From Lachnospiraceae bacterium (lineage in GTDB: Bacteria; Bacillota; Clostridia; Lachnospirales; Lachnospiraceae): DNA of 13,089 bases. Each line of letters starts with the position of its first letter. The stretch's first letter is position 1. The stretch covers positions 1 through 13,089 of the forward strand of contig DLZQ01000086.1 in assembly GCA_003447295.1 (NCBI GenBank), in the 5' to 3' direction. This document shows positions 6,380 through 13,089 of this stretch, in pieces. The position numbers were made by a program, and so were the translations under genes. The notes under the pieces were generated by a model. The model did not search any database and was not told the origin of the DNA. It was given only the letters and a program-made list of their open reading frames with translations.

Positions 6380-7454
6380 AGAAGAAAATTACCACGATGA
6401 ACAAAATAAGAACAATATTCTCAAGCTTCGTAAGGTACTGGATACGCTTCCGCCGTTCTGCCGAGATTTCTTCCGTGGGATCGAACCCTATACCTCCACT
6501 AGAACCAGGCTTGCTTATGCCTATGACATCCGTCTCTTTTTTGAATTTCTCCATGAGACGAACAGCTATTGTAAAAAAAGAGAGATTACCGAGCTGCCTT
6601 TGTCCGTCCTGGATATGGTACAACGGACGGATATCGAAGAATATCTGGACTATATGAGCCTGTATCAGAAGGACGGAAAAGATATCACCAACGAGGAACG
6701 TGGTAAGGCAAGAAAGCTTGCCGCTCTACGGAGTTTCTATAATTACTATTTTCAGAGTGAACGCATTGAGAAAAATACCGCGGCACTGGTTCCCCTTCCG
6801 AAACGCCACGAAAAAGAGATTATCCGGTTAGAGCCCAACGAAGTGGCTATTCTGCTGGATCAGGTGGAGGACGGCACTAAGCTGACCAAAAAGGAACTGG
6901 AATATCATAAGAAAACCAAGCTCCGCGATGTGGCACTTCTGACACTTTTATTGGGAACCGGTATTCGTGTATCGGAATGTGTGGGACTGGATATTAACGA
7001 TGTGGATTTCGATAACGGCGGCATCAAGATCCGGAGAAAAGGTGGATATGAGGCAATCGTCTACTTCGGAGATGAAGTAGAAACCGCTCTGCTCGACTAT
7101 CTGGAACAGCGGGAACATATCATCCCTGCGGAGGGACATGAAAATGCACTGTTTTTGTCCTTGCAGAACCGCCGTATGGCAGTCCGCTCCGTAGAGAATC
7201 TAGTGAAAAAATACGCTTCGCGCGTCACCACCCTGAAGAAAATCACCCCCCATAAACTACGCAGCACTTACGGTACCGAGCTCTATAAAGAGACCGGCGA
7301 TATCTATCTGGTGGCGGATGTTCTGGGGCATAAGGATGTCAATACCACAAGAAAACACTACGCAGCGTTGGAAGAACAGCGTCGTAAGCAGGCAGCCAAT
7401 GCCTTTCATCTGAGGGAACACTCTGGCAGACATTCGGAGCATCCGGACAGCTAA
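6366..7454 (+). CDS. Xer-type tyrosine recombinase
   Basis: About 362 residues with an N-terminal SAM-like core-binding domain (roughly 15-140) and a C-terminal catalytic domain. Catalytic residues all look intact: Arg201 in GTGIRVSE, Lys225 in RRKGG, His296 and Arg299 in HKLR, His322 in LGHKD, and nucleophile Tyr332 in RKHYAAL. This pattern is that of XerC/XerD, which resolve chromosome dimers at dif, rather than of a phage integrase. The context (a housekeeping operon, no att sites seen) agrees, but whether it is the dif recombinase is inference. The start is uncertain: no in-frame ATG lies near the fold start, and I use TTG 6366 (overlapping the ttcA end by 14 bases, with GGAAGG about 13 bases upstream). 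An in-frame ATG at 6261 would overlap ttcA by 119 bases. Confidence 0.88.
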   Translation: MAVIKEENYHDEQNKNNILKLRKVLDTLPPFCRDFFRGIEPYTSTRTRLAYAYDIRLFFEFLHETNSYCKKREITELPLSVLDMVQRTDIEEYLDYMSLYQKDGKDITNEERGKARKLAALRSFYNYYFQSERIEKNTAALVPLPKRHEKEIIRLEPNEVAILLDQVEDGTKLTKKELEYHKKTKLRDVALLTLLLGTGIRVSECVGLDINDVDFDNGGIKIRRKGGYEAIVYFGDEVETALLDYLEQREHIIPAEGHENALFLSLQNRRMAVRSVENLVKKYASRVTTLKKITPHKLRSTYGTELYKETGDIYLVADVLGHKDVNTTRKHYAALEEQRRKQAANAFHLREHSGRHSEHPDS

Positions 7455-7472
7455 TCTCCTGCTATAAATAAC

Positions 7473-7511
7473 AATACACCGAATCACATTACACTTATGA
7501 TCCGGTGTATT
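7473..7511. terminator. Intrinsic terminator between convergent genes
   Basis: A 14-bp stem (7473-7486 with 7498-7511, one A-C mismatch) encloses an 11-base loop and is followed on the plus strand by TTTATATTATTT. It ends the ttcA/xer unit and lies 20 bases past the stop of the minus-strand LysM gene. On the minus strand the trailing TGTTATTTATAG is only moderately T-rich, so it may serve both directions. Confidence 0.8.
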
Positions 7512-7530
7512 TTATATTATTTCATCTTAA

Positions 7531-7926
7531 TTACTTCACAAAGTCATAAGAATAATAGGGTACGATCAGTGTCTGTCCGGCACGGATGCTGTCCTCTTCC
7601 GCCAGATGATTGATACTCTGTACTTCTGCAATATATTCCTTCTTATCCTTATATTCATCATAATCGATGTAATCATCGGACAGATCCCATAAGGTCTCTC
7701 CGTATGCAACAGTTACCTGTGTATAATATTTGAACTTCAGCTGATCTTCTCCGGAGCTTGCCAAAGAACGGATTCCGTGATAGGACACTGCACAGAATGC
7801 AATCACACAGATGGTAGCAAGCATGGTAACTATTCTGCGCTGCAGCTGACGTCTCCGTCTCAGCTGTCTCTTATATATTCTTAACTCTCTGTCTGTCATA
7901 TAGTATACACTCTTCTGTACTCTCAT
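7531..7926 (-). CDS. YneA-like SOS-controlled membrane/LysM protein (probable division inhibitor)
   Basis: A 131-residue protein with an Arg-rich cytoplasmic head (RRRR and neighbours, 18-31), one membrane segment (about 32-49) and a LysM domain (about 69-124; VAYGETLWDLSDDY at the start, AGQTLIVPY at the end) that would lie outside and bind peptidoglycan. The layout and the divergent position to lexA are those of YneA of Bacillus subtilis, which blocks cell division during the SOS response. B. subtilis YneA has a much shorter N-terminal part before its membrane segment. The start follows GAGGTGA with good spacing. A consensus promoter whose spacer contains a LexA box lies just upstream. The YneA role is inferred from synteny, architecture and operators. 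Confidence 0.85.
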   Translation of the reverse strand: MRVQKSVYYMTDRELRIYKRQLRRRRQLQRRIVTMLATICVIAFCAVSYHGIRSLASSGEDQLKFKYYTQVTVAYGETLWDLSDDYIDYDEYKDKKEYIAEVQSINHLAEEDSIRAGQTLIVPYYSYDFVK

Positions 7927-7945
7927 AACTCATTCACCTCATATA

Positions 7946-8048
7946 AGAAAACGTGTTCGGGAACATTTGTTCTTTATGTTTGTATTATATCGAACATGCA
8001 TTCTGATGTCAAGTCAAAAATCGAACATATTTTTGGAATATATGTTTG
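7946..8048. promoter_or_regulatory. LexA operator cluster between the YneA-like gene and lexA
   Basis: The Gram-positive LexA site is CGAAC-N4-GTTYC-like. I see GGAACATTTGTTCT at 7960-7973 (perfect GAAC-N4-GTTC), CGAACATGCATTCT at 7991-8004 and CGAACATATTTTTG at 8022-8035 as the better or moderate sites. Weaker ones are CGAACACGTTTTCT on the minus strand of 7946-7959 and GGAATATATGTTTG at 8035-8048. The second lies in the spacer of the YneA-like promoter, the first near its transcription start, and the last overlaps the lexA -35 box. Repression of both genes by LexA is the expected result. Confidence 0.85.
7984..8012 (-). promoter_or_regulatory. Consensus sigma-A promoter of the YneA-like gene
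   Basis: On the minus strand TTGACA (8007-8012) and TATAAT (7984-7989) are both perfect hexamers with a 17-base spacer. The spacer contains the LexA box at 7991-8004, so bound LexA would block polymerase directly. A promoter this strong implies tight repression in undamaged cells. Confidence 0.85.
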
Positions 8049-8074
8049 CTTTTTAATTTTTGCTATGCTATAAT
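8046..8074 (+). promoter_or_regulatory. Sigma-A promoter of lexA
   Basis: TTGCTT (8046-8051) and TATAAT (8069-8074) with a 17-base spacer and an extended -10 TG at 8066-8067, about 45 bases before the lexA start. The weakest LexA box (8035-8048) overlaps the -35 hexamer, consistent with autoregulation. Confidence 0.75.
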
Positions 8075-8118
8075 CATTATATAAATTAACAAGAACCAGC
8101 ATTTATCGGAGGTCATTT

Positions 8119-8736
8119 ATGGGTTATGGAAAGATCACTGCCAAGCAGCAGGAAATATTAGATTATATTAAGGATGAGATTTTGAAGAGAGGCTATCCCC
8201 CTACCGTACGTGAGATCTGTGAGACGGTGAATCTGAAGTCTACCTCTTCCGTACATTCTCATTTAGAGACACTGGAGAAGAACGGCTACATCCGCAGAGA
8301 CCCGACCAAACCCCGTGCCATTGAGATCTGTGACGACAGCTTTCAGATGGTACGTACCGAGATGGTAAGCCTCCCTGTCATCGGCAATGTAGCTGCCGGA
8401 CAGCCGATCCTCGCGGAGGAGAATATTCAGGACTACTTCCCGGTTCCCGCCGATGTGGTACCCAAGGGAGACTCTTTCATCCTGAACGTTCGCGGAGAGT
8501 CCATGATCAATGCCGGTATTTTTAACGGCGACCGTGTCTTCGTGCATGCCCAGAACACAGCACATAACGGCGAGATTGTTGTTGCTCTGATCGATGATTC
8601 CGCTACAGTTAAGACCTTCTATAAGGAAAAGGGACATATCCGTCTCCAGCCGGAGAATGACACCATGGATCCCATCATCGTCGATGACTGCCAGATCCTT
8701 GGCACTGTGTTCGGCGTGTTCCGATTCTACAAATAG
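8119..8736 (+). CDS. lexA: LexA, SOS-response repressor and self-cleaving protease
   Basis: A 205-residue LexA of normal length. The N-terminal winged helix-turn-helix (1-70) has [23 protein letters not shown] as its DNA-recognition part. The C-terminal S24 domain carries the Ala93-Gly94 cleavage site (NVAAGQP), the nucleophile Ser128 in GESM and the general base Lys165 in ATVKTF. Activated RecA triggers self-cleavage and so releases SOS genes. GGAGGT lies six to seven bases before ATG. It is divergent from the YneA-like gene, with LexA operators in the shared region, so it represses itself and its neighbour. After the stop only a short AATAGC/GCTATT hairpin (8732-8754) might end the transcript; the strong hairpin at 8803-8830 is oriented for the other strand. 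Confidence 0.98.
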   Translation: MGYGKITAKQQEILDYIKDEILKRGYPPTVREICETVNLKSTSSVHSHLETLEKNGYIRRDPTKPRAIEICDDSFQMVRTEMVSLPVIGNVAAGQPILAEENIQDYFPVPADVVPKGDSFILNVRGESMINAGIFNGDRVFVHAQNTAHNGEIVVALIDDSATVKTFYKEKGHIRLQPENDTMDPIIVDDCQILGTVFGVFRFYK

Positions 8737-8767
8737 CTTGAGCACTTTGCTATTATTCTCTATCTGA

Positions 8768-8793
8768 TTTTCTATAATGGTTTTCTATAATGG
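8768..8793. repeat. Two tandem copies of a 13-bp unit
   Basis: TTTTCTATAATGG occurs twice in perfect tandem (8768-8780 and 8781-8793) in the 155-base gap between lexA and the kinase-like gene. It is probably replication slippage and has no evident function. Confidence 0.9.
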
Positions 8794-8797
8794 TATT

Positions 8798-8830
8798 AAA
8801 AAAATTCCTCTGTATCTTTACAGAGGAATT
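8798..8830 (-). terminator. Intrinsic terminator of the kinase-like gene / liv transcript
   Basis: A perfect 12-bp stem (8803-8814 with 8819-8830), loop TCTT, is followed on the minus strand by seven T residues (A at 8798-8804 on the plus strand). It lies about 60 bases after the stop of the cytidylate-kinase-like gene. On the plus strand it lacks a T-run, so it is unlikely to end lexA. Confidence 0.9.
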
Positions 8831-8891
8831 CTTAATTCAAAAAAACTACAGTTCTATGAAATTATATTTACATTATGTAATCTGTCAGATA

Positions 8892-9518
8892 TTACTCCTC
8901 TGGGAATCGTACCTTCATATAAGAAATGATCTCATCCACGCATCTTTCGTATCCCAGCTTGGAGCTGTCCAGACACAGATCATAGTTCCTTGCATCTGTC
9001 CATTCCCGTCCGGTATGATACTTATAGTACTCCGCACGGTGCTTATCCGTCTTATTGATAAAGCGCTCCAATTCCTTCGGGCTCATGCTATGCTTCTTCG
9101 CTGCACCTTCCAGACAATATTCCTTCGGGGCATGAATAAATACACTGAGGACATTAGGATAATCCTTCAACACATAATCCGCACAACGACCGATAATGAC
9201 GCAGGATTCCTCTTTTGCCAGGTCACGGATGATCTTCGCCTGATAATTAAACAGATTGTCTGTTGATGTGAAATCATCGCTTTCCGGAGGAATCAGTTCT
9301 CCATGATATTCTTTCCTGGCAATATGGAACAGACTGGTGTTTTTCACTTTTTCGTCCGCATTCACGAACAGAGCCTCATTGATTCCGCTGTCATCGCTGG
9401 CAAGCTTCATCAGCTCTTTGTCATAATAATGGACATTCAGCTTCTTTGCCAGCATCTCGCCGATGGTTCTTCCTCCGCTTCCATACTGTCTTGCAATGGT
9501 AATAACTACATTATTCAT
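8892..9518 (-). CDS. Cytidylate kinase-like family protein (PF13189)
   Basis: A 208-residue P-loop protein. ITIARQYGSGGRTIGEMLAK at the N-terminus is the nucleotide-binding loop of the cytidylate-kinase-like family, and HYYDKELM, SCVIIGRCADYVL and SVFIHAPKEYC follow as in that family. It is distinct from the true Cmk: the CMP-binding region is not the usual one, and physiological substrates of the family are unknown to me. I use the ATG at 9518, preceded by GGTG six bases upstream; an ATG at 9530 is in frame but leaves only one base after AAAGG. It lies 59 bases after livF with no terminator or clear promoter between, so it may be read from the liv transcript. A strong terminator follows it. 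Confidence 0.88.
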   Translation of the reverse strand: MNNVVITIARQYGSGGRTIGEMLAKKLNVHYYDKELMKLASDDSGINEALFVNADEKVKNTSLFHIARKEYHGELIPPESDDFTSTDNLFNYQAKIIRDLAKEESCVIIGRCADYVLKDYPNVLSVFIHAPKEYCLEGAAKKHSMSPKELERFINKTDKHRAEYYKYHTGREWTDARNYDLCLDSSKLGYERCVDEIISYMKVRFPEE

Positions 9519-9577
9519 CCCAATCACCATACCTTTCTGTCTCTGCTGCTTCCACCCGCAGCGACTTACATCAAGGG

Positions 9578-10294
9578 TTATTCACCCAGATATGCTTTCT
9601 TAATGGAATCATTATTCAGAAGGTCACTTGCTTTGCCTTCCAGAACGATCTTACCGGTCTCTAATACATACGCTCTGTCAGCGATAGACAGTGCCTTCTT
9701 CGCATTCTGCTCAACTAACAGAACCGTAGTACCGCTCTTGCTTACCTCCTGAATAATATCAAAGATCTCATTGACGAAGATCGGAGACAGTCCCATGGAC
9801 GGTTCATCCATTAAAATGATCTTGGGATGAGACATCAGGGCTCTGCCCATTGCCAGCATCTGTTGTTCACCACCGCTTAAGGTTCCTGCCATCTGGTTCT
9901 GACGTTCCTTTAAACGGGGGAAACGATCAAATACTGTCTCTAAGGTCTGAGCGATCTCTTCTTTATCTTTTCTGGTGTAAGCACCCATCATCAGATTCTG
10001 TAATACGGAAAGCTGTGCAAATACTCGTCTTCCCTCCGGTACATGCGCCATACCCATAGATACGATCTTGTGTCCCGGAATTTTGACCAGATCCTGACCT
10101 TCAAAAGTAATGGAACCTTCTTTCGGCGTCAGCAGTCCGGATACGGTGTGCAAGATTGTCGTCTTACCGGCACCGTTGGCGCCGATCAGTGCAATGACCT
10201 CCCCCTCATCTACATGGAAGGACACACCCTTTATGGCCTGTATCATGCCGTAATATACTTTGATATCATTTACCTCTAACATTGCCATAGCCAT
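9578..10294 (-). CDS. livF: LivF, branched-chain amino-acid ABC transporter ATPase
   Basis: A 238-residue ABC ATPase of the LivF type. Walker A is GANGAGKTT (38-46), signature LSGGEQ (139-144), Walker B IILMDEP (159-165, catalytic Glu164), and the switch position is Gln196 in LVEQN, which is usual for LivF. Typical LivF stretches AHVPEGRRVFAQLSV and PSMGLSPIFV are present. With LivG it forms the ATPase pair that powers import through LivH/LivM. It follows livG by eight bases; its AGGAGG overlaps the livG stop. The first ATG (10294) is only four bases from that AGGAGG, and the third codon, another ATG, is an equally good start. Confidence 0.96.
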   Translation of the reverse strand: MAMAMLEVNDIKVYYGMIQAIKGVSFHVDEGEVIALIGANGAGKTTILHTVSGLLTPKEGSITFEGQDLVKIPGHKIVSMGMAHVPEGRRVFAQLSVLQNLMMGAYTRKDKEEIAQTLETVFDRFPRLKERQNQMAGTLSGGEQQMLAMGRALMSHPKIILMDEPSMGLSPIFVNEIFDIIQEVSKSGTTVLLVEQNAKKALSIADRAYVLETGKIVLEGKASDLLNNDSIKKAYLGE

Positions 10295-10302
10295 CTATCC
10301 TC

Positions 10303-11061
10303 CTATTCGCCCAGATAAGCCTTGATGACTTCCGGATTGTTCAGCACATCACTGGTCTTACCCTGACACAGCACACGGCCGAAATTCAACACCGTAAGTT
10401 CCTCACAGATTCCGCTTACCAGTTTCATGTCATGCTCGATCAGAAGGATCGTCATATCAAAATGCTCTCTGACAAAACGAATGGTATCCATCAGTTCCTG
10501 CGTCTCGTTGGGATTCATACCTGCAGCAGGCTCATCTAACAGAAGAAGCTTCGGTTTGGTAGCCAGTGCTCTGGCAATCTCTAACTTTCTCTGTTTACCG
10601 TAGGGAAGATTATCAGCCAGTGTATCTGCTTCCGCTTCCAGTCCGAATACCTTCAGAAGCTCCATGGCTTCCTCCGTCATCTGCTTTTCTACTTTATAAT
10701 ATTTGGGCAGACGTAAAATTCCCGTAATGGTACTGTAACCCATATGGTTGTGCAGTCCTACTTTTACGTTATCGATTACAGACAGATCCTTGAACAGTCG
10801 GATATTCTGGAAAGTTCTTGCAATACCCGCCTGGTTGATGTCGATAGTCTTTTTGCCGGTGATATCCTTGCCATCCAGGGTAATAATTCCCTCTGTGGGT
10901 TTATATACACCGGTCAGCAGATTAAATACGGTGGTTTTTCCGGCACCATTGGGACCGATCAGTCCATACAGTGCACCTTTTTCAATACTGATATTAAAAT
11001 CATCTACCGCACGAAGTCCGCCAAAAGAAATGCCTAATTTTTTTGCCTCTAATAATGCCAT
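10303..11061 (-). CDS. livG: LivG, branched-chain amino-acid ABC transporter ATPase
   Basis: A 252-residue ABC ATPase with Walker A GPNGAGKTT (36-44), Q-loop FQNIRLF (84-90), the LivG-type signature LPYGKQRKLEIARAL (152-166), Walker B LLLLDEPAAGMNP (172-184; catalytic Glu177) and switch His210 in IEHDM. The AAGMNP sequence and the C-terminal YLGE are standard for LivG, and LivF ends in the same YLGE. It sits on the cytoplasmic face and pairs with LivF. The start lies two bases after the livM stop, and its AAGGAGG ribosome binding site is within the last livM codons, implying coupled translation. Confidence 0.96.
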   Translation of the reverse strand: MALLEAKKLGISFGGLRAVDDFNISIEKGALYGLIGPNGAGKTTVFNLLTGVYKPTEGIITLDGKDITGKKTIDINQAGIARTFQNIRLFKDLSVIDNVKVGLHNHMGYSTITGILRLPKYYKVEKQMTEEAMELLKVFGLEAEADTLADNLPYGKQRKLEIARALATKPKLLLLDEPAAGMNPNETQELMDTIRFVREHFDMTILLIEHDMKLVSGICEELTVLNFGRVLCQGKTSDVLNNPEVIKAYLGE

Positions 11062-11063
11062 GA

Positions 11064-12146
11064 TTATTCAGCCTCCTTTTTCACAGACTTCTTACTCTTA
11101 AATCTGGCTGCTACTTTCTCTCTCCATTCAATACATTTCGGAGCCCAGTTAAACAGCATCATAACGATCAGTACGATGGAATAGATCAACATACGATAAT
11201 CGTTCAGTCCACGTAAAAGTTCCGGCAATAACGTCAGAATCACAGAAGCAATAATGGAACCGCGGATGTTACCGATACCGCCCAGTACAACGAACACCAG
11301 AATCATAATAGACATATTGTATCCGAAGTTCTTAGGCAGTGCTGTCAGGGTAGACAGATTGTGTGCATACAATACTCCTGCCACGCCTGCGAGAGCTGCG
11401 GAGATAGAGAAAGCCATCAGCTTATATTTGGTAATATGAATTCCCACGGATTCCGCTGCAATGGTATTATCACGAATAGCCATGATCGCACGACCGTCTC
11501 TGGAATGAATCAGGTTCAATACAATAAACAGCGTCACAAGTAATAACACAATACCAATGGTAAAATTGGAGTCATGAGGAGTACCGGTGATACCCTGCGC
11601 TCCTTTAATAATGACCTGACCGTCCTCAGACATATTCAGATCCATGGTGTTGGTAAAGGAAATGTGGAAGCCATTCTCATCCAGTCCCACAAACAGAATA
11701 TTGACCAGGTTCTTAATGATCTCGCCAAAGGCCAGCGTTACGATGGCAAGATAGTCACCCTTCAGACGAAGTACGGGAATACCGATCAGCAGTCCGAAAA
11801 TACCCGCAAACGCGGCGCCGATCAACAGCGCACAGAAAAAGCGAAGCCCGGAAGGCATTGCGGTATTTTCCATGACTTTGGAGAAAAAAGCACTGGTAAA
11901 GGCACCGATACACATAAATCCGGCATGACCGAGGCTCAGCTCTCCCAGAATGCCTACCGTAAGGTTCAGAGATACCGCCAGAATCGCATAAGTACACAGA
12001 GGAACCAATAATCCCTGGATCAGACTGCTCACCGCACCGGCAGACACCAGGATCTGCATGATCACATAGGCAGCGATCACCATTCCGTAAGTAATAAGGT
12101 TATCACGGAAGGTTTTATTCATTTTCTTATTCGATAATTTCTTCAT
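11064..12146 (-). CDS. livM: LivM, branched-chain amino-acid ABC transporter permease
   Basis: A 360-residue membrane protein with around ten hydrophobic segments, one of the two permeases of the importer. GELSLGHAGFM (68-78) is the hallmark of LivM, and the VVLGGIGNIRGSI stretch near residue 290 corresponds to the conserved coupling region towards the ATPases. The N-terminus is basic (KKLSNKKMNKTF) and the C-terminal tail is Lys-rich, both cytoplasmic. I use ATG 12146, which has AGGTG six bases upstream; a GTG at 12155 is in frame but would overlap that ribosome binding site. It is third in order on the minus strand and follows livH by 21 bases. Confidence 0.95.
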   Translation of the reverse strand: MKKLSNKKMNKTFRDNLITYGMVIAAYVIMQILVSAGAVSSLIQGLLVPLCTYAILAVSLNLTVGILGELSLGHAGFMCIGAFTSAFFSKVMENTAMPSGLRFFCALLIGAAFAGIFGLLIGIPVLRLKGDYLAIVTLAFGEIIKNLVNILFVGLDENGFHISFTNTMDLNMSEDGQVIIKGAQGITGTPHDSNFTIGIVLLLVTLFIVLNLIHSRDGRAIMAIRDNTIAAESVGIHITKYKLMAFSISAALAGVAGVLYAHNLSTLTALPKNFGYNMSIMILVFVVLGGIGNIRGSIIASVILTLLPELLRGLNDYRMLIYSIVLIVMMLFNWAPKCIEWREKVAARFKSKKSVKKEAE

Positions 12147-12167
12147 ATTATTCACCTGCCTCTTCCC

Positions 12168-13052
12168 TTATACTTTTTCCTGAATATTTTTGCCAAACAG
12201 TCCGGCAGGTTTTACCAAAAGTACAACAATCAATACCGCAAACACAATGGCATCTGCCATCTGGGAAGATATGTAGGCTTTGCCGAAGATTTCAATAATA
12301 CCGAGCAGAATACCACCGACCAGAGCGCCGGGGATGGATCCGATACCACCGAATACAGCAGCTACGAAAGCTTTGATACCCGGCATGGAACCGGTATAGG
12401 GTGTCAGGGAAGGATATGCGGAGCATAACAGCACACCTGCCACTGCTGCCAGACCGGATCCGATTGCAAAGGTAAGCGCAATGGTTCCGTCCACATTGAT
12501 TCCCATCAGCTGTGCCGCTCCTTTATCCTCGGATACCGCCAGCATGGCCTGACCGGCTTTGGTCTTATTAATAAAGAACATCAGACCGGCCATAATAACC
12601 AGACAGGACAGAATCGTCACGATCGTCTCACCGGTAATATTGATCTGTCCGTCTGCCAGCTTCAGTGCCGGAACAGATACTACTGAAGTAAATGCCTTCG
12701 CATTGGCGCCAAAGATCAAAAGTGCCACATTCTGCAGCAGATAGCTGACACCAATGGCAGTGATCAGTACCGCCAAAGGAGAAGCTGCCTTTCTCAAAGG
12801 CTTGTAGGCTACCTTTTCAATAGCCATTCCGAGCAGAGTACAGGCAACAACAGCTGCCAGAACACCAATCACAGGAGAAAGCCCCATGGTACTGCACATT
12901 GTATAAGTAATAAATGCACCGACCATAATAACATCACCATGTGCGAAATTCAGCATTTTAGCAATACCATATACCATGGTATAACCTAATGCGATCAGCG
13001 CATAGACACTTCCAAGGCTGATACCGTTGATCAGATAACTGATAAAACTCAT
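12168..13052 (-). CDS. livH: LivH, branched-chain amino-acid ABC transporter permease
   Basis: A 294-residue permease. NGISLGSVYALIALGYTMVYGI near the N-terminus and MLNFAHGDVIMVGAF (33-47) are diagnostic of LivH. FGGIGSIPGALVGG (234-247) is the conserved ATPase-contact loop, and KPAGLFG (281-287) the C-terminal RPxGLFG-like motif. About eight membrane segments. I chose ATG 13052 because GGAGG lies eight bases before it; the in-frame ATG at 13067 overlaps that ribosome binding site. It is the first liv gene visible. The substrate-binding protein gene livK, and the promoter, are expected beyond the window's right edge: the 37 bases 13053-13089 hold only the ribosome binding site. Confidence 0.95.
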   Translation of the reverse strand: MSFISYLINGISLGSVYALIALGYTMVYGIAKMLNFAHGDVIMVGAFITYTMCSTMGLSPVIGVLAAVVACTLLGMAIEKVAYKPLRKAASPLAVLITAIGVSYLLQNVALLIFGANAKAFTSVVSVPALKLADGQINITGETIVTILSCLVIMAGLMFFINKTKAGQAMLAVSEDKGAAQLMGINVDGTIALTFAIGSGLAAVAGVLLCSAYPSLTPYTGSMPGIKAFVAAVFGGIGSIPGALVGGILLGIIEIFGKAYISSQMADAIVFAVLIVVLLVKPAGLFGKNIQEKV

Positions 13053-13089
13053 GTGAACTACCTCCATTCATGCGAATGCACAAATTATC

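Noticed and set aside
6366..7454. Phage or transposon integrase
   Set aside because: No att-like repeats, excision genes or tRNA target are seen, and the gene is embedded in a housekeeping operon.
7954..7963. GTTCGGGAAC palindrome as a separate operator
   Set aside because: It arises from the abutting ends of two LexA boxes (7946-7959 and 7960-7973).
8803..8830. Strong hairpin as the lexA terminator
   Set aside because: The T-run is only on the minus strand, so the hairpin fits the kinase-like gene instead.

Overview
The window looks like a chromosomal segment of a low-to-mid GC Clostridia, most likely Lachnospiraceae. The grounds are strong AGGAGG-type ribosome binding sites, Gram-positive sigma-A promoters, a Bacillus/Clostridium-type LexA with GAAC-N4-GTTC operators next to a divergent YneA-like LysM protein, and a livHMGF cluster. 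The genus cannot be fixed from sequence alone.

Layout. (A) Positions 1 to about 3.6 kb are visibly AT-richer and hold small, loosely spaced plus-strand genes: the end of an unidentified gene, a small Cys4 zinc-ribbon protein, a class I SAM methyltransferase, a GNAT acetyltransferase, two tandem paralogous membrane proteins (DUF3592-like), a small lipoprotein and a truncated NTF2/SnoaL-like gene. Junctions between these genes carry related short sequences, and the stretch reads like accessory gene cassettes. (B) From 3.7 to 5.5 kb on the minus strand, an AI-2E-family membrane protein and dtd (D-aminoacyl-tRNA deacylase) form a two-gene operon. (C) From 5.65 to 7.45 kb on the plus strand, a TtcA-type tRNA thiolation enzyme overlaps a Xer-type tyrosine recombinase; a hairpin terminator follows at 7473-7511. 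(D) From 7.53 to 8.74 kb is an SOS module: a YneA-like membrane/LysM protein and lexA are divergent, and the region between them has two near-consensus promoters and up to five LexA boxes. (E) From 8.8 kb to the end on the minus strand are livH, livM, livG and livF (branched-chain amino-acid ABC transporter), then a cytidylate-kinase-like gene ending at a strong intrinsic terminator. The substrate-binding protein gene (livK) is not in the window and would be expected just beyond the right edge.

How they work together. LexA should repress both itself and the division inhibitor, so DNA damage would stop division while repair proceeds. The liv genes encode both permeases and both ATPases of one importer. 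dtd and ttcA are unrelated housekeeping tRNA functions. Nothing in B to E looks foreign. Region A is the accessory part, and its join to the core lies at about 3.6-3.7 kb, where the NTF2-like gene loses its C-terminal half. No tRNA, rRNA, CRISPR array, insertion sequence or riboswitch was recognised.
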